From Hoeflea marina (GTDB lineage Bacteria > Pseudomonadota > Alphaproteobacteria > Rhizobiales > Rhizobiaceae): 64,000 bases of DNA. The notes below the pieces were generated by a model that searched no databases, was not told the origin of the DNA, and saw nothing but the letters and a program-made list of their open reading frames with translations. How positions within the stretch are numbered: the stretch's first letter is position 1; the number at the start of each line of letters is the position of its first letter. Below, piece by piece: positions 52,065 to 61,341 of this stretch. The stretch is from contig NZ_QGTR01000006.1 in NCBI RefSeq assembly GCF_003182275.1, forward strand, positions 286,854-350,853, read 5' to 3'. Both the position numbers and the translations under genes were made by a program.

Positions 52065-52099
52065 TCCTTCGCCGAACAATAACCTAGAGGTCCCCTTCC

Positions 52100-53053
52100 T
52101 TGGCAACATTTCTGCTCCGCAGATTCGCGCAGGCTGCCCTGTTGCTTGTCATCGTGTCGATGATCGGCTTCGCCATCCTGCACCTGGCTCCCGGGGGCCC
52201 GCTGTCGCAATATGCGGTGGACGGAAACATGACGCAGGCCGATCTCGATCGGCTTGCGGAGCAACTGGGGCTCAACCGGCCCTTGCCGATACAGTATGCG
52301 GAGTGGTTCTTCCGCATGCTGCAGGGCGACTGGGGCCTGTCCTACCGGGATCAGCAGCCTGTTCTTCACATCATCCTGTCCCACCTGGGCGCGACGCTTG
52401 AGCTGATGCTCACCGCCACGGTGCTGGCGATGATCCTGGGCGTATGGGTCGGCACCCTCGGCGCGGTCCGGCGCTATTCGCTTTTCGACAGCCTCGCCAC
52501 CATCGGCGCCATGGTTGCGCTCTCGATTCCGACCTTCTGGTTCGGCCTGGTCATCATCTATGTCTTCTCGGTGGGGCTGGACTGGCTGCCTTCGGGAAAC
52601 CGCTACACGATCGGCGACGGTTCGTTTCTCAACAGGATCCATCATCTCATCGGGCCCAGCCTGGTTCTCGCCCTGGTCTCCACCGCGGTGTGGAGCCGCT
52701 ACATGCGCTCATCGATGCTGGATGTCATCAATCAGGACTACATCCGCACCGCCCGGGCCAAGGGCGTGAGCGAGCGCAACATCCTGTTCAGGCATGCGAT
52801 GCGCAATGCGCTGCTGCCGATGATCACGATCGCGGGGGTGCAGATCCCGACGCTGCTCTCGGGCGCACTGGTCACCGAGACCGTGTTCACCTGGCCGGGC
52901 ATGGGCCGGCTGTTCCTGGATTCGATCAGCTACCGCGATTATCCGGTGGTCATGGGGATTCTCATGTTCTCGGCCGTGCTCGTGCTGTTGGGCAGCCTGC
53001 TCGCCGACATCCTCTACAGCGTCGCGGATCCGCGCATTTCAAGGCAGGGCTGA
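52100..53053 (+). CDS. ABC transporter permease, DppB type
   Basis: The 317-residue membrane protein has the DppB start (FLLRRFAQAALLLVIVSMIGF), APGGPLSQYA near 33 and the EAA loop TARAKGVSERNILFRHAMRNA at about 218-238. It begins at TTG with AGAGG upstream. It shares one base with dppC. Confidence 0.92.
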   Translation: MATFLLRRFAQAALLLVIVSMIGFAILHLAPGGPLSQYAVDGNMTQADLDRLAEQLGLNRPLPIQYAEWFFRMLQGDWGLSYRDQQPVLHIILSHLGATLELMLTATVLAMILGVWVGTLGAVRRYSLFDSLATIGAMVALSIPTFWFGLVIIYVFSVGLDWLPSGNRYTIGDGSFLNRIHHLIGPSLVLALVSTAVWSRYMRSSMLDVINQDYIRTARAKGVSERNILFRHAMRNALLPMITIAGVQIPTLLSGALVTETVFTWPGMGRLFLDSISYRDYPVVMGILMFSAVLVLLGSLLADILYSVADPRISRQG

Positions 53054-53931
53054 TGGCCACCATCCAAGCAATCCCGATCAGCCGCTCCTTCCTCGAAGGC
53101 GCAGTCGTCAAGCGCTTCCTCAGCCACCGGCTCGCGACCTTCGGGCTGGCGACAATCCTGCTGCTGACGCTGGCCTGCATCGTCGGGCCGTGGCTGCTGC
53201 CCTTCACCGACGTCTACATCGACATGATGCAGCGCTTCGCCGCCCCGTTCAGCGGCTGGCATGTGCTGGGCACAGACGCCATGGGTCGCGACACGCTGGC
53301 AAGGCTGCTGATGGCCGGGCGCATTTCCCTGTCCATCGGCTTCTCGGCAATGGTCGTCAGCATGATCATCGGCCTGTGCGTGGGTCTCATCGCCGGTTTC
53401 TACGGAGGGATCCTCGGGACAGTCCTGATGCGGTTCGTCGACGCGATGCTCTGCTTTCCTTCGATCTTCCTGCTGTTGGCCATATCGGCGCTGATCTCTC
53501 CATCCGTGCCGGCGATCGTCCTGCTGATCGCCATGACCTCCTGGATGGAGGTGGCGCGCGTCGTCGAGGCGCAGACGCGATCCCTCAAAACCCGGGAATT
53601 CACCCTGGCCGCGCAATCCTACGGCGCGGGCGGATTCCGGCTGATGCTCCGCGAAATCCTCCCCAACGCAGTGGCTCCCATCGTCGTGGCGGCAACGCTC
53701 AATGTGGCCAACGCGATCCTTGCGGAAAGCTACATCAGCTTCCTTGGCTTTGGTATCCAGCCTCCCACTCCCAGTTGGGGCAACATGCTCAACAGTGCAC
53801 AGACGTATCTCACAAGCGCGCCCTGGCTCGCCATCGTTCCGGGGCTGGCGATCACCCTGGCGGTGACCTCCTTCAATTTCCTCGGCGACGGTCTGCGCGA
53901 CGCGCTCGATCCGCGGGCGGACCAGCCATGA
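53053..53931 (+). CDS. ABC transporter permease, DppC type
   Basis: The 292-residue protein has HVLGTDAMGRDTLARLLMAGR near 70 and the EAA loop AAQSYGAGGFRLMLREILPN near 190, then ESYISFLGFGIQPPTPSWG. These are DppC signatures. It pairs with the upstream DppB and overlaps the ATPase gene by ATGA. Confidence 0.92.
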   Translation: MATIQAIPISRSFLEGAVVKRFLSHRLATFGLATILLLTLACIVGPWLLPFTDVYIDMMQRFAAPFSGWHVLGTDAMGRDTLARLLMAGRISLSIGFSAMVVSMIIGLCVGLIAGFYGGILGTVLMRFVDAMLCFPSIFLLLAISALISPSVPAIVLLIAMTSWMEVARVVEAQTRSLKTREFTLAAQSYGAGGFRLMLREILPNAVAPIVVAATLNVANAILAESYISFLGFGIQPPTPSWGNMLNSAQTYLTSAPWLAIVPGLAITLAVTSFNFLGDGLRDALDPRADQP

Positions 53932-55778
53932 AGCCGAGCGTCCCGAATCCCTCCGCAAGCTCCGACCCGCTGCTCCTGATCGACGACCGGACGGTGTCCT
54001 TCGCTGCCGGGAAGGGCTGGAATACCGTCGTGCACGGCGTCTCGCTCGATGTGGGTCCGGGCGAGACCGTGGCCCTGGTGGGGGAGTCGGGCTCTGGCAA
54101 GAGCGTCACCGCCATGTCGATCCTCGGCCTGCTGTCGGCGAGGCAGGCGCGGACGACGGGGCGTGTCGTCTTCAAGGACCGGGATCTCTCGCTGTTGAAT
54201 GCCGACGAGATGCGGGCCCTGCGCGGCAGCGACATCGCCATGATCTTCCAGGAGCCGATGACATCGCTCAATCCGGTGATGACCTGCGGCGCGCAGATTG
54301 CCGAATCGTTGACGATCCATCGCGGCCTGAACCGGAGCGAAGCGCACACGGAGACATTGCAGCTCTTCGACCGGGTTCGGATATCGGATGCCGCGCGCCG
54401 ATTTGACGAATATCCCCACAGCCTTTCGGGCGGCATGCGCCAGCGCATCATGATCGCCATGGCGCTGGCCTGTAAACCATCCCTGCTCATCGCAGACGAG
54501 CCGACGACGGCGCTGGATGTGACCATCCAGGCGCAGATCCTGGCACTGATCAAGGAACTGCAGGACGAAGAAGGAATGGCCGTCCTGTTCATCACCCATG
54601 ACATGGGCGTGGTGGCGGAGATTTCCGACCGGACCGTGGTCATGAACAAGGGCCGGGTGGTCGAGGCAGGCCCGACCGCCGCGATCTTCTCCGATCCGGC
54701 GCAGGGCTATACACGGTCGCTTCTGTCAGCCGTGCCCCGCCTCGGATCCATGAAGGATCGGGCGCTGCCCGAGCGCTTTCCCGTCTTTGACCGCGAAACC
54801 GGTGTGGTGCAGGCCTCCGCCGACATGCCCGACACGGTCGTGCGGGAAAAGCCGCTCCTGGAGGTCGAGGGCCTAACGACACGCTTTACGCTACGGCAGG
54901 GTTTCCTGGGCCGCGTGAGCGGCCGGGTTCATGCCGTCGAGAATGTCGCGTTCACGGTTCGCGCCGGGGAGACCCTGTCGCTCGTCGGCGAATCCGGCTG
55001 CGGGAAGTCGACCACCGGGCGCTCGATCCTGAGACTGACCGAGCCGGACGCGGGAAGCGTGGTGCTCGACGGGACCGACATAACCGCGCTCGACAGCAAG
55101 GGGCTCCGCTCCCACCGTCGTCACATGCAGATGATCTTCCAGGATCCGTATTCAAGCCTGAACCCGCGGCGGAGCGTGGGCGACTCGATCCTGGAGCCGC
55201 TTCTGGTCAACCGGCTGGCCGACCGGTCGGATGCTCAGGGGATGGTGCGCGAGCTCTTGCAGCAGGTCGGACTGGACCCGGAGTCGCGGGATCGCTATCC
55301 GCACGAGTTTTCCGGCGGCCAGCGGCAGCGCATCTGCATCGCCCGCGCGCTCGCGGTCGAGCCCAAGCTCATCGTCGCCGACGAATCCGTGTCCGCCCTG
55401 GATGTCTCCGTCAAGGCGCAGGTGATCAATCTCATGCTCGACCTGCAGGCCAGGATGGGCGTTGCGTATCTGTTCATTTCCCACGACATGGCGGTTGTCG
55501 AACGGGTCAGCCATCGCGTGGCAGTGATGTATCTGGGCGAAATCGTTGAAATCGGATCGAGGCAGGCGGTGTTCGGCAACCCCCAGCATCCCTATACCAA
55601 AAGGCTCCTGAGTGCGGTGCCGGTGGCCGATCCCTCCCGGCGCCGGATCAAACGGATCCTCGACAGCCGGGAGATCCAGAGCCCGATCCGCGATCCCGGT
55701 TATCGCCCGCCGCAGCGCCGTTTCATCGACGCCGGCCCCGACCACAGATACATGGAGTGGAACGACAGCTGGGCATGA
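53928..55778 (+). CDS. Double ABC ATPase, fused DppD-DppF (GsiA-like)
   Basis: The 616-residue protein contains two ATPase domains. The first (about 10-260) has GESGSGKS, LSGGMRQR and ADEPTT. The second (about 305-560) has GESGCGKS, FSGGQRQR and ADESVSALDV, where Ser follows the Walker B Glu as in other members. A tail of about 30 residues closes it. This is the GsiA arrangement. The first importer in this window instead fuses ATPase to permease. Confidence 0.93.
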   Translation: MKPSVPNPSASSDPLLLIDDRTVSFAAGKGWNTVVHGVSLDVGPGETVALVGESGSGKSVTAMSILGLLSARQARTTGRVVFKDRDLSLLNADEMRALRGSDIAMIFQEPMTSLNPVMTCGAQIAESLTIHRGLNRSEAHTETLQLFDRVRISDAARRFDEYPHSLSGGMRQRIMIAMALACKPSLLIADEPTTALDVTIQAQILALIKELQDEEGMAVLFITHDMGVVAEISDRTVVMNKGRVVEAGPTAAIFSDPAQGYTRSLLSAVPRLGSMKDRALPERFPVFDRETGVVQASADMPDTVVREKPLLEVEGLTTRFTLRQGFLGRVSGRVHAVENVAFTVRAGETLSLVGESGCGKSTTGRSILRLTEPDAGSVVLDGTDITALDSKGLRSHRRHMQMIFQDPYSSLNPRRSVGDSILEPLLVNRLADRSDAQGMVRELLQQVGLDPESRDRYPHEFSGGQRQRICIARALAVEPKLIVADESVSALDVSVKAQVINLMLDLQARMGVAYLFISHDMAVVERVSHRVAVMYLGEIVEIGSRQAVFGNPQHPYTKRLLSAVPVADPSRRRIKRILDSREIQSPIRDPGYRPPQRRFIDAGPDHRYMEWNDSWA

Positions 55779-55895
55779 GCGCCAGCTCCGCGCCGTCGCA
55801 GCGCCTGCCCTGGCCGATGAGCTTGCCAGGAATCCGGCGATCGACGATAGTCTTCCTGCGCGGCACCACCCGTGCCGGAGACTTGGGAGGGTCGA

Positions 55896-56693
55896 GTGGG
55901 GGAAGCTGGTCAGGATGCCTTGAACGGCCCCGCGGCGGGGGCGCCGGCGCTCAGGCGGGCAACATTTGCGGACATCGGCGCCGCGCTCGCGCAGGGGTGG
56001 TCGGATTTCCGGGCCTTTCCGCTGTTCGGCGTGTTTTTCGGCGGGATCTTTGCCTTCGGCGGACTTTTCATATTCGTCGTCCTCAAGCTCTATGGCGCGC
56101 CCTGGATGGTGATACCGCTGGCCATCGGCTTCCCGCTGCTCGGCCCGTTCGTGGCCGTCGGCATCTACGAGGTCAGCCGGCGCCGCATGGCCGGACAGCC
56201 GGTAACCTGGTCGGCCGTGCTGCTGAGGGTGTTTGACCAGCGGGAACGGCAGCTGGGCTGGATGGCCTTCGTCGTGCTGTTCATATTCTGGATCTGGGTC
56301 TACCAGGTCCGCCTGCTGCTCGCCCTCTTCCTGGGCTTCAGGATGCCGCACAGCCTGGATGGCTTCGTCACCGTGATCGCGTCGACCCCGGAAGGGCTCG
56401 GATTCATCGTGGTGGGAACCCTGGTCGGCGCGGCGCTCTCGGCGGTGCTGTTCTCGACCACGGTCTTCGCGCTGCCGATGCTGATGGAACGCGAGATCGA
56501 TTTCGTCACCGCGATGGTCACCAGCGTGGCCGCGGTGATGAAGGCGCCGCTGCCGATGCTCCTGTTCGGCTCTGTCATCGGCGCGGCCACCCTGTCGGCG
56601 CTGCTGCCGCTGTTCCTGGGGCTGGTAGTGGTCCTGCCGGTCATGGGACATGCGACCTGGCGGCTGTATGCAATGCTGAGCCGGCCCGGCTGA
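55896..56693 (+). CDS. DUF2189 family membrane protein
   Basis: The protein has 265 residues and six hydrophobic segments. Landmarks are ADIGAALAQGWSDFRAFPLFGVFFGG, PFVAVGIYEVSRR and a conserved FALPMLMEREIDFVTAM. This matches DUF2189, often encoded near respiratory genes, but its role is unknown. I chose the GTG at 55896 because GGGAGGG lies just upstream; another GTG at 55872 would add eight residues. Confidence 0.82.
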   Translation: MGEAGQDALNGPAAGAPALRRATFADIGAALAQGWSDFRAFPLFGVFFGGIFAFGGLFIFVVLKLYGAPWMVIPLAIGFPLLGPFVAVGIYEVSRRRMAGQPVTWSAVLLRVFDQRERQLGWMAFVVLFIFWIWVYQVRLLLALFLGFRMPHSLDGFVTVIASTPEGLGFIVVGTLVGAALSAVLFSTTVFALPMLMEREIDFVTAMVTSVAAVMKAPLPMLLFGSVIGAATLSALLPLFLGLVVVLPVMGHATWRLYAMLSRPG

Positions 56694-56896
56694 CCAAACC
56701 GGGCGCCGGCTCTGTGGAACAGCGGGGACTCGGCCTCCCGGCGCCGCCCGCATGCCGCGCCGGTTGCGATGCCGGCCGGACCCGGAGCATCCACATGCCT
56801 GCCGGGACAAGTCTGGTGACGATCCCGCCGAATCCGGGCATAGCGGTGGGCCGGGATCGCCGAGATGCGCGACAACAGCTAGAAAGAGTGCCTGCC

Positions 56897-57049
56897 ATGG
56901 ACGACAATGTCATCAAGTTCAAGAGACCCGAACCGGTCAAGCCGCCGCGCCGGACGCCGCCATGGTTGCGCCGATACGGCGTGGCGATCGTGCTGGTTCT
57001 CGGCTTCGCCGCGACCTACGCCTATTTCGCCATGACGGGACCGCAATAG
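56897..57049 (+). CDS. Small single-pass membrane protein of unknown function
   Basis: The 50-residue protein has a basic, proline-rich N terminus (VIKFKRPEPVKPPRRTPPW) and one hydrophobic segment (YGVAIVLVLGFAATYAYFAM). It looks like a conserved Rhizobiales orphan. The ATG at 56897 follows AAAGAG. No partner can be inferred. Confidence 0.65.
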   Translation: MDDNVIKFKRPEPVKPPRRTPPWLRRYGVAIVLVLGFAATYAYFAMTGPQ

Positions 57050-57111
57050 GCCGACCCGTCACGATCTGGCGGGTCGGTTCGTTGACAGGCTGCTGAGTTC
57101 CGATTAAAATA

Positions 57112-57126
57112 TGACAATTATTGTCA
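57112..57126. promoter_or_regulatory. Iron-responsive box (TGA-N9-TCA, RirA type)
   Basis: TGACAATTATTGTCA is a perfect palindrome (7-base arms around T) in an AT-rich stretch 43 bases before the ferric-binding protein start. It fits the TGA-N9-TCA consensus of rhizobial RirA boxes. Repression under iron sufficiency is expected. Confidence 0.72.
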
Positions 57127-57168
57127 AGTATTATGGAATATCAGAGCCTTACAACAATGGAGCCTTGC

Positions 57169-58200
57169 ATGACCCGTCCCGCCGCCCGCTCACTGGCGCT
57201 GCTTTGCGCCGCCTCTACCTTTGCACTGATGACGCTGTCCGCGCATGCGGAGGGCGAGGTCAACATCTATTCCGCCCGTCACTACGATGTCGATGAGCAG
57301 CTCTATTCCGGCTTCGAGAAGGCAACCGGCGTCAAGGTCAATCTGATCGAAGGCAAGGAAGACGAGTTGATCGAGCGGATGAAGGCCGAGGGCGCCAACA
57401 GCCCGGCCGACATCTTCATCACCGCCGATGCGGGCCGCCTGTGGCGCGCCGATCAGGCCGGACTTCTGGCGGCGGTGCAATCACCCGAGCTCACCTCGCG
57501 CATTCCGGAGCATCTGCGCCAGCCCGACGGACACTGGTTCGGCATTTCCACCCGTGCGCGGGTGATCTTCTACGACAAGACCAAGCTCACCGATCCACCG
57601 CAGACCTATGCGGCGCTGGCCGACCCGAAATACAAGGGCATGATCTGCGTGCGCTCGGGCACCAACATCTACATGCTGTCGCTGCTCGCCTCCTACATCG
57701 CCCACAACGGCGAGGAGGCGGCGAAGTCCTGGGCCGAGGGCCTGAAGGCCAATCTGGCGCGTGACCCGCAGGGCGGCGACACCGACCAGCTCAAGGGTCT
57801 TGTGTCGGGCGAGTGCCAGATTGCGGTCGCCAACACCTATTATTTCGCCCGCGGCCTCACCGACACGGTTGAGGGCCTGTCCGACGGCATCGACCGCATC
57901 GGCATCGTATTTCCCGACCAGGACGGCAACGGCACGCACGTCAACATTTCCGGCGCCGGCCTGACGGTGAATGCGCCCAACCGCGACAATGGGCTCAAGT
58001 TCCTCGAATACATGACCACCGACGATGCCCAGAGCTTCTTCGCCAAGGGCAACAACGAGTATCCGGTGGTGGAGGGAGTTGCGGCGTCCTCGGTGGTCGT
58101 CGGCCTTGGCCAGTTCAAGTCCGATACTCTCAATCTCGATGAACTGGGCAAGAACCAGCCGCGGGCCCAGGAAATCTACAACGAAGTCGGCTTCAAGTAG
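57169..58200 (+). CDS. Ferric iron ABC transporter periplasmic binding protein
   Basis: The 343-residue protein begins with a signal peptide ending near SAHAEG. It is of the FbpA/FutA type: VNIYSARHYDVDEQLYSGFEKATGV near 31, GKEDELIERMKAEG, and NTYYFARG near 226, where paired tyrosines bind Fe(III). A RirA-type box is just upstream. The permease gene converges on it from 58311-60023, and no ATPase gene is seen nearby. Confidence 0.93.
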   Translation: MTRPAARSLALLCAASTFALMTLSAHAEGEVNIYSARHYDVDEQLYSGFEKATGVKVNLIEGKEDELIERMKAEGANSPADIFITADAGRLWRADQAGLLAAVQSPELTSRIPEHLRQPDGHWFGISTRARVIFYDKTKLTDPPQTYAALADPKYKGMICVRSGTNIYMLSLLASYIAHNGEEAAKSWAEGLKANLARDPQGGDTDQLKGLVSGECQIAVANTYYFARGLTDTVEGLSDGIDRIGIVFPDQDGNGTHVNISGAGLTVNAPNRDNGLKFLEYMTTDDAQSFFAKGNNEYPVVEGVAASSVVVGLGQFKSDTLNLDELGKNQPRAQEIYNEVGFK

Positions 58201-58241
58201 GCTGCGGCCTGCCGGCCCCCGCGGCCAGGCAATTTGACGGG

Positions 58242-58266
58242 ACCCGGGCCACGCTGCCCGGGTTTC
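58242..58266 (+). terminator. Probable terminator after the ferric-binding protein gene
   Basis: A perfect 8-base stem (58242-58249 with 58256-58263) closes CACGCT and is followed by TT. It lies between two convergent iron-transport genes and could serve both strands. Confidence 0.6.
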
Positions 58267-58310
58267 GCCGTTTCCGGAGGCGCGGCGAGGCCCGGTCTTG
58301 TCCGGTCCGG

Positions 58311-60023
58311 TCAGGCCGAGGGCAGGTAGGCCATCGAGCGGGTGCGCAGCGGCGTCGCCGCGCGGCCGGAGCGTCCGATCGTGTGGCAGAGCAGGACCAC
58401 CGGCAGCAGCCCGAACGCCAGGATCATCAGTGAGGGCAGCGCCGCCTCGTTGAGCCGCTCGTCGGACGCCAGCCGGTAGGCCTGGACGGCGAGCGTGTCG
58501 AAATTGAACGGTCGCATGATCAGCGTCGCCGGCAGTTCCTTCATCACGTCGACGAAGACTATCAGCAATGCGGTGAGCAGGCTGGGGCGCAGCAGCGGCA
58601 GATGCACCTCGATCAGCATGCGGCCGGAGGAACGGCCGAGCGTGCGGGCGGCGGCGTCGATGTTGGGCTTGATTCCGGATATGCCGGTGTCGAAAGCCCC
58701 CAATGCCGAGGCAATGAAGCGCACCGCGTAGGCCACGATCAGAAGGCCGATCGAGCCGGTGAAGAACAGGCCGGTGGACAGGCCGAGATGGCCGCGGGCC
58801 CAGGCGTCGATGGCGTTGTCGAGGGCGGCGAAGGGCACCAGCAGTCCAACGGCGATGACGCCGCCGGGGATGGCGTAGCCGATGCCGGCGCTGGCGGCGG
58901 CGAAGCGGGCAGCGCGGCTGGGCGCGATACGGGCGCAGAAACCGACGGCGATTGCCGCCGCCACGGTGATGACGCCGGCGATCGAGGCCAGCGTGAGCGA
59001 GTTTGCCACATAGTCCAGATAGCGCGCGGTGAACGGCGACTTGCCCGATACGATGGCCATGTGCATCAGCACGATCAGCGGGACGACGAAGCCGACGGCG
59101 ACGGGAAGCGCGCAGGCGAGGAACGCGGCCGCGCCCCGCCAGCCGCCGAGCGTGTGGCGGACCATGGTCTCGTTGCGCGATCCGGCCGGATGCCGCCTGG
59201 CGAGCCCCCGCTGCGCCCGTTCCAGCAGCGCGAAGACCAGTGCTACGGTCAGCAGGCACATGGCCAGCTGCGAGGCGGCCATGCGGTCGCCCATGGAAAA
59301 CCAGGCCGAATAGATACCGGTGGCGAAGGTCTGCACGCCGAAATGCGCCACGGTGCCGAAATCGGCGATCGTTTCCATCAGCGCCAGGATGACGCCGCCG
59401 GCGATGGCCGGCCGGGCCATCGGCATGGAAACCCTGATAAAGGCCTGCCAGGGCGTGTGGCCGAGGGTGCGGGCGGCGAAATAGGCGGTCGGCGACTGCC
59501 GGATGAAGGCGGCGCGGGCCAGCAGGTAGACATAGGGGTAGAGCACACAGATCAGCATCGCCGCCGCACCGCCGAGCGAGCGCACCTCCGGGAACCAGTA
59601 GTCCTGCGGGCCCCATCCGGTGAGCGAGCGCAGCCAGGTCTGCAGCGGTCCCGGAAAGTCCAGCAGATCGGTGTAGGCATAGGCCAGCACATAGGCCGGA
59701 AAGGCCAGCGGCAGCGCAAGCGTGATCTCGAAAGTGCGACGGAACGGGAAAGCGCAGGTGGTCACCAGCCAAGCCGTCGACGTGCCGATCAGCGCGGTGC
59801 CGATGCCGACGATGATGACCAGCTGAAGCGTGGTCAGGGCATAGCGAGGAAGCACCGTGGCCATCAGGCTGTTCCAGGTGTCGAGATTGCCGGAAAGGGC
59901 TGCGAGCGCAACCGCGGCGATCGGTGCAAGACAGATCATCGTGACCGTCCAGGCTGCAATTTTGAGTGCGCGTTCGCCCAATTCGGGTCGGTTCCTTTTG
60001 ACAGCCGGGACTGGCTCGTCCAT
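58311..60023 (-). CDS. Ferric iron ABC transporter permease (FbpB type, two fused permease domains)
   Basis: The 570-residue protein has about twelve membrane segments in two homologous halves. Each half carries an EAA loop (AARTLGHTPWQAFIRVSMPM in the first, DAAARTLGRSSGRMLIEVHLP in the second). This is the usual FbpB arrangement. I start at the ATG at 60023 since the longer upstream frame has no signal and overlaps the ferredoxin gene. It is divergent from the Bfd-like gene. The FbpC ATPase must be elsewhere. Confidence 0.9.
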   Translation of the reverse strand: MDEPVPAVKRNRPELGERALKIAAWTVTMICLAPIAAVALAALSGNLDTWNSLMATVLPRYALTTLQLVIIVGIGTALIGTSTAWLVTTCAFPFRRTFEITLALPLAFPAYVLAYAYTDLLDFPGPLQTWLRSLTGWGPQDYWFPEVRSLGGAAAMLICVLYPYVYLLARAAFIRQSPTAYFAARTLGHTPWQAFIRVSMPMARPAIAGGVILALMETIADFGTVAHFGVQTFATGIYSAWFSMGDRMAASQLAMCLLTVALVFALLERAQRGLARRHPAGSRNETMVRHTLGGWRGAAAFLACALPVAVGFVVPLIVLMHMAIVSGKSPFTARYLDYVANSLTLASIAGVITVAAAIAVGFCARIAPSRAARFAAASAGIGYAIPGGVIAVGLLVPFAALDNAIDAWARGHLGLSTGLFFTGSIGLLIVAYAVRFIASALGAFDTGISGIKPNIDAAARTLGRSSGRMLIEVHLPLLRPSLLTALLIVFVDVMKELPATLIMRPFNFDTLAVQAYRLASDERLNEAALPSLMILAFGLLPVVLLCHTIGRSGRAATPLRTRSMAYLPSA

Positions 60024-60090
60024 TGATAGTTGACTATTCGATACAGGTTTTAGCGTCAACATGCAGGACGCGTGCTGTGGAGCTTTCGGC

Positions 60091-60336
60091 ATGATCGTGT
60101 GCCAATGCAACATTCTGTCGGACCGGGAGATCGAAGCGGCGGTGGAGCGACTGCTCAGGGACGATCCTTGGCAGTTGATCGTGCCGTCCAAGGTCTACCA
60201 TGCGATGGGCATCCGCGGTCGCTGCTGCGGATGCTTCGGGGATGTGATCGCGATCATCGGCCGGATGACCGCTGAACTGGGTCCCGAGCGGGACGGCGAG
60301 AAATCGGGCGACCGCCGGGACAGTTGGCGCAATTGA
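60091..60336 (+). CDS. Bfd-like [2Fe-2S] bacterioferritin-associated ferredoxin
   Basis: The 81-residue protein has IVCQCNILSDREIEAAV and GRCCGCFGDVI, the CxC and CxxC ligand pairs of Bfd for one [2Fe-2S] cluster. Bfd donates electrons to bacterioferritin to release stored iron. Its place beside a ferric importer fits iron mobilisation. An ATG at 60061 is in frame but would add an odd Cys-containing leader; the start at 60091 gives the family's normal N terminus. Confidence 0.85.
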   Translation: MIVCQCNILSDREIEAAVERLLRDDPWQLIVPSKVYHAMGIRGRCCGCFGDVIAIIGRMTAELGPERDGEKSGDRRDSWRN

Positions 60337-60463
60337 CGCGCGTCCGGCGCCGAATTAAACCGTCGGGCCGGGCCGGCCTTGCGTCAGACCCTCAAGGAAG
60401 TCCAGGATAAGCGGACGCGGCCGCTGTTTAAACCGCGCCAGACATTTTCCGAAAGCAGGTCCT

Positions 60464-60482
60464 GATCCGGTGGAAGCGGATC
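60464..60482. repeat. Short intergenic inverted repeat
   Basis: GATCCG and CGGATC flank GTGGAAG in the 185-base gap before the phosphatase-like gene. The local wording, with GCGGATCTGCTCC, resembles small interspersed repeats I have seen in Rhizobiales spacers. No function is assigned. Confidence 0.3.
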
Positions 60483-60521
60483 TGCTCCAGGCAACAATTC
60501 GAGCACAGGAGAAGCAGGCCC

Positions 60522-60860
60522 ATGGACCTCCGCCCGATCACCCAGGACTACTCCGTTGCCGGCCAGATCACCGTCGAGGATCTGCCGGCCATCAAGGCTG
60601 CCGGATTCAAGTCCGTGGTCTGCCACCGGCCGGATGGCGAGGCGGCGGACCAGCCGAGCTTCGCCAGCATCAAGGCGGCTGCCGCCGATCTCGGCCTGGA
60701 AGCCCGGCAGATCCCGATCGGTCCGATGGGCGTCACCGCCGAAGCGGTCAGCGGCATGGTCGATGCGCTGGAGGAGTTGCCGCTGCCGATGCTCGGCTAT
60801 TGCCGCTCCGGTGCACGCTCCACAGCCGCCTTCCAGCAGGCGGCGCGTCTGCGCGGCTGA
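60522..60860 (+). CDS. TIGR01244-family protein-tyrosine-phosphatase-like/sulfurtransferase domain protein (DUF442)
   Basis: The 112-residue protein has SVAGQITVEDLPAIKAAGFKSVVCHRPDGE (typical N terminus, given as parts) and the active-site loop CRSGARS, a CX5R phosphatase-like P-loop. This is the DUF442/BLH-type domain, often fused to or near a persulfide dioxygenase-like hydrolase in sulfide detoxification. No such partner is seen here. AGGAG lies upstream of the ATG. Confidence 0.85.
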   Translation: MDLRPITQDYSVAGQITVEDLPAIKAAGFKSVVCHRPDGEAADQPSFASIKAAAADLGLEARQIPIGPMGVTAEAVSGMVDALEELPLPMLGYCRSGARSTAAFQQAARLRG

Positions 60861-61004
60861 ACCCCTCGCACATGGCAGATCCGGGTCGGCGCTCGCGCCG
60901 GCCAGTCCCGGCGCGTCCCCGTTTTGGCAGCGCCTCCTGCCGGCGCCCGCTCGGCCATCCGCCCATCCGGCGGCCCGTTGGACCGGGCGAACGCAATTTC
61001 AATC

Positions 61005-61031
61005 CCCTGACAGTCACGGATTGTGTCAGGG
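61005..61031. promoter_or_regulatory. Inverted repeat directly upstream of the candidate stress promoter
   Basis: CCCTGACA and TGTCAGGG form a perfect 8-base inverted repeat with an 11-base loop. It ends four bases before the GGAAC of the next feature. It could terminate the upstream gene or bind a regulator. Confidence 0.4.
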
Positions 61032-61034
61032 CGG

Positions 61035-61060
61035 GGAACCTTTCACGGCATAGCGGAGTT
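61035..61060 (+). promoter_or_regulatory. Candidate sigma-EcfG (general stress) promoter
   Basis: GGAAC at 61035 is followed after 17 bases by AGTT at 61057, close to the GGAAC-N16/17-CGTT consensus of alphaproteobacterial EcfG promoters with one mismatch. It lies 52 bases before a run of small membrane-protein genes typical of this regulon. Confidence 0.55.
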
Positions 61061-61111
61061 TAACCCGCGCCCCCAAATTTCCGGGGCAAGCTGATGATGA
61101 AAGGAATTCTC

Positions 61112-61192
61112 ATGCGTGGAATCGGACTCTGGCTGCTTGGTGTTCCCATCTGGATCATCATCCTCCTCGCCATATTCACAAACTGGGTTTGA
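61112..61192 (+). CDS. Tiny hydrophobic membrane peptide (26 residues)
   Basis: The ATG at 61112 has AAAGGA six bases upstream. The product (starting MRGIGLWLLGVPIWIIILLA) is one transmembrane helix with a short tail. Similar peptides occur in Rhizobiales in stress-linked gene clusters. An in-frame ATG pair at 61094 would add six residues. Confidence 0.65.
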   Translation: MRGIGLWLLGVPIWIIILLAIFTNWV

Positions 61193-61255
61193 TTGCGGCA
61201 CGCATCCGCGGGCTTCGGCCCTCGTTGCCCTGATCCCAAATATTGGAGAAGCAAA

Positions 61256-61330
61256 ATGAACGGAATTATCTACCTGGTCGGTCTTGTTGTCGTCGTCATG
61301 GCCATCCTGTCTTTCCTCGGACTTCACTAA
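61256..61330 (+). CDS. Tiny hydrophobic membrane peptide (24 residues)
   Basis: The ATG at 61256 follows GGAGAAGC. The product (MNGIIYLVGLVVVVMAILSF and a short tail) is a single transmembrane helix, a common orphan of Rhizobiales. It lies five bases before the ribosome-binding site of the next gene and is probably co-transcribed. Confidence 0.7.
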   Translation: MNGIIYLVGLVVVVMAILSFLGLH

Positions 61331-61341
61331 GGAGAATGACC

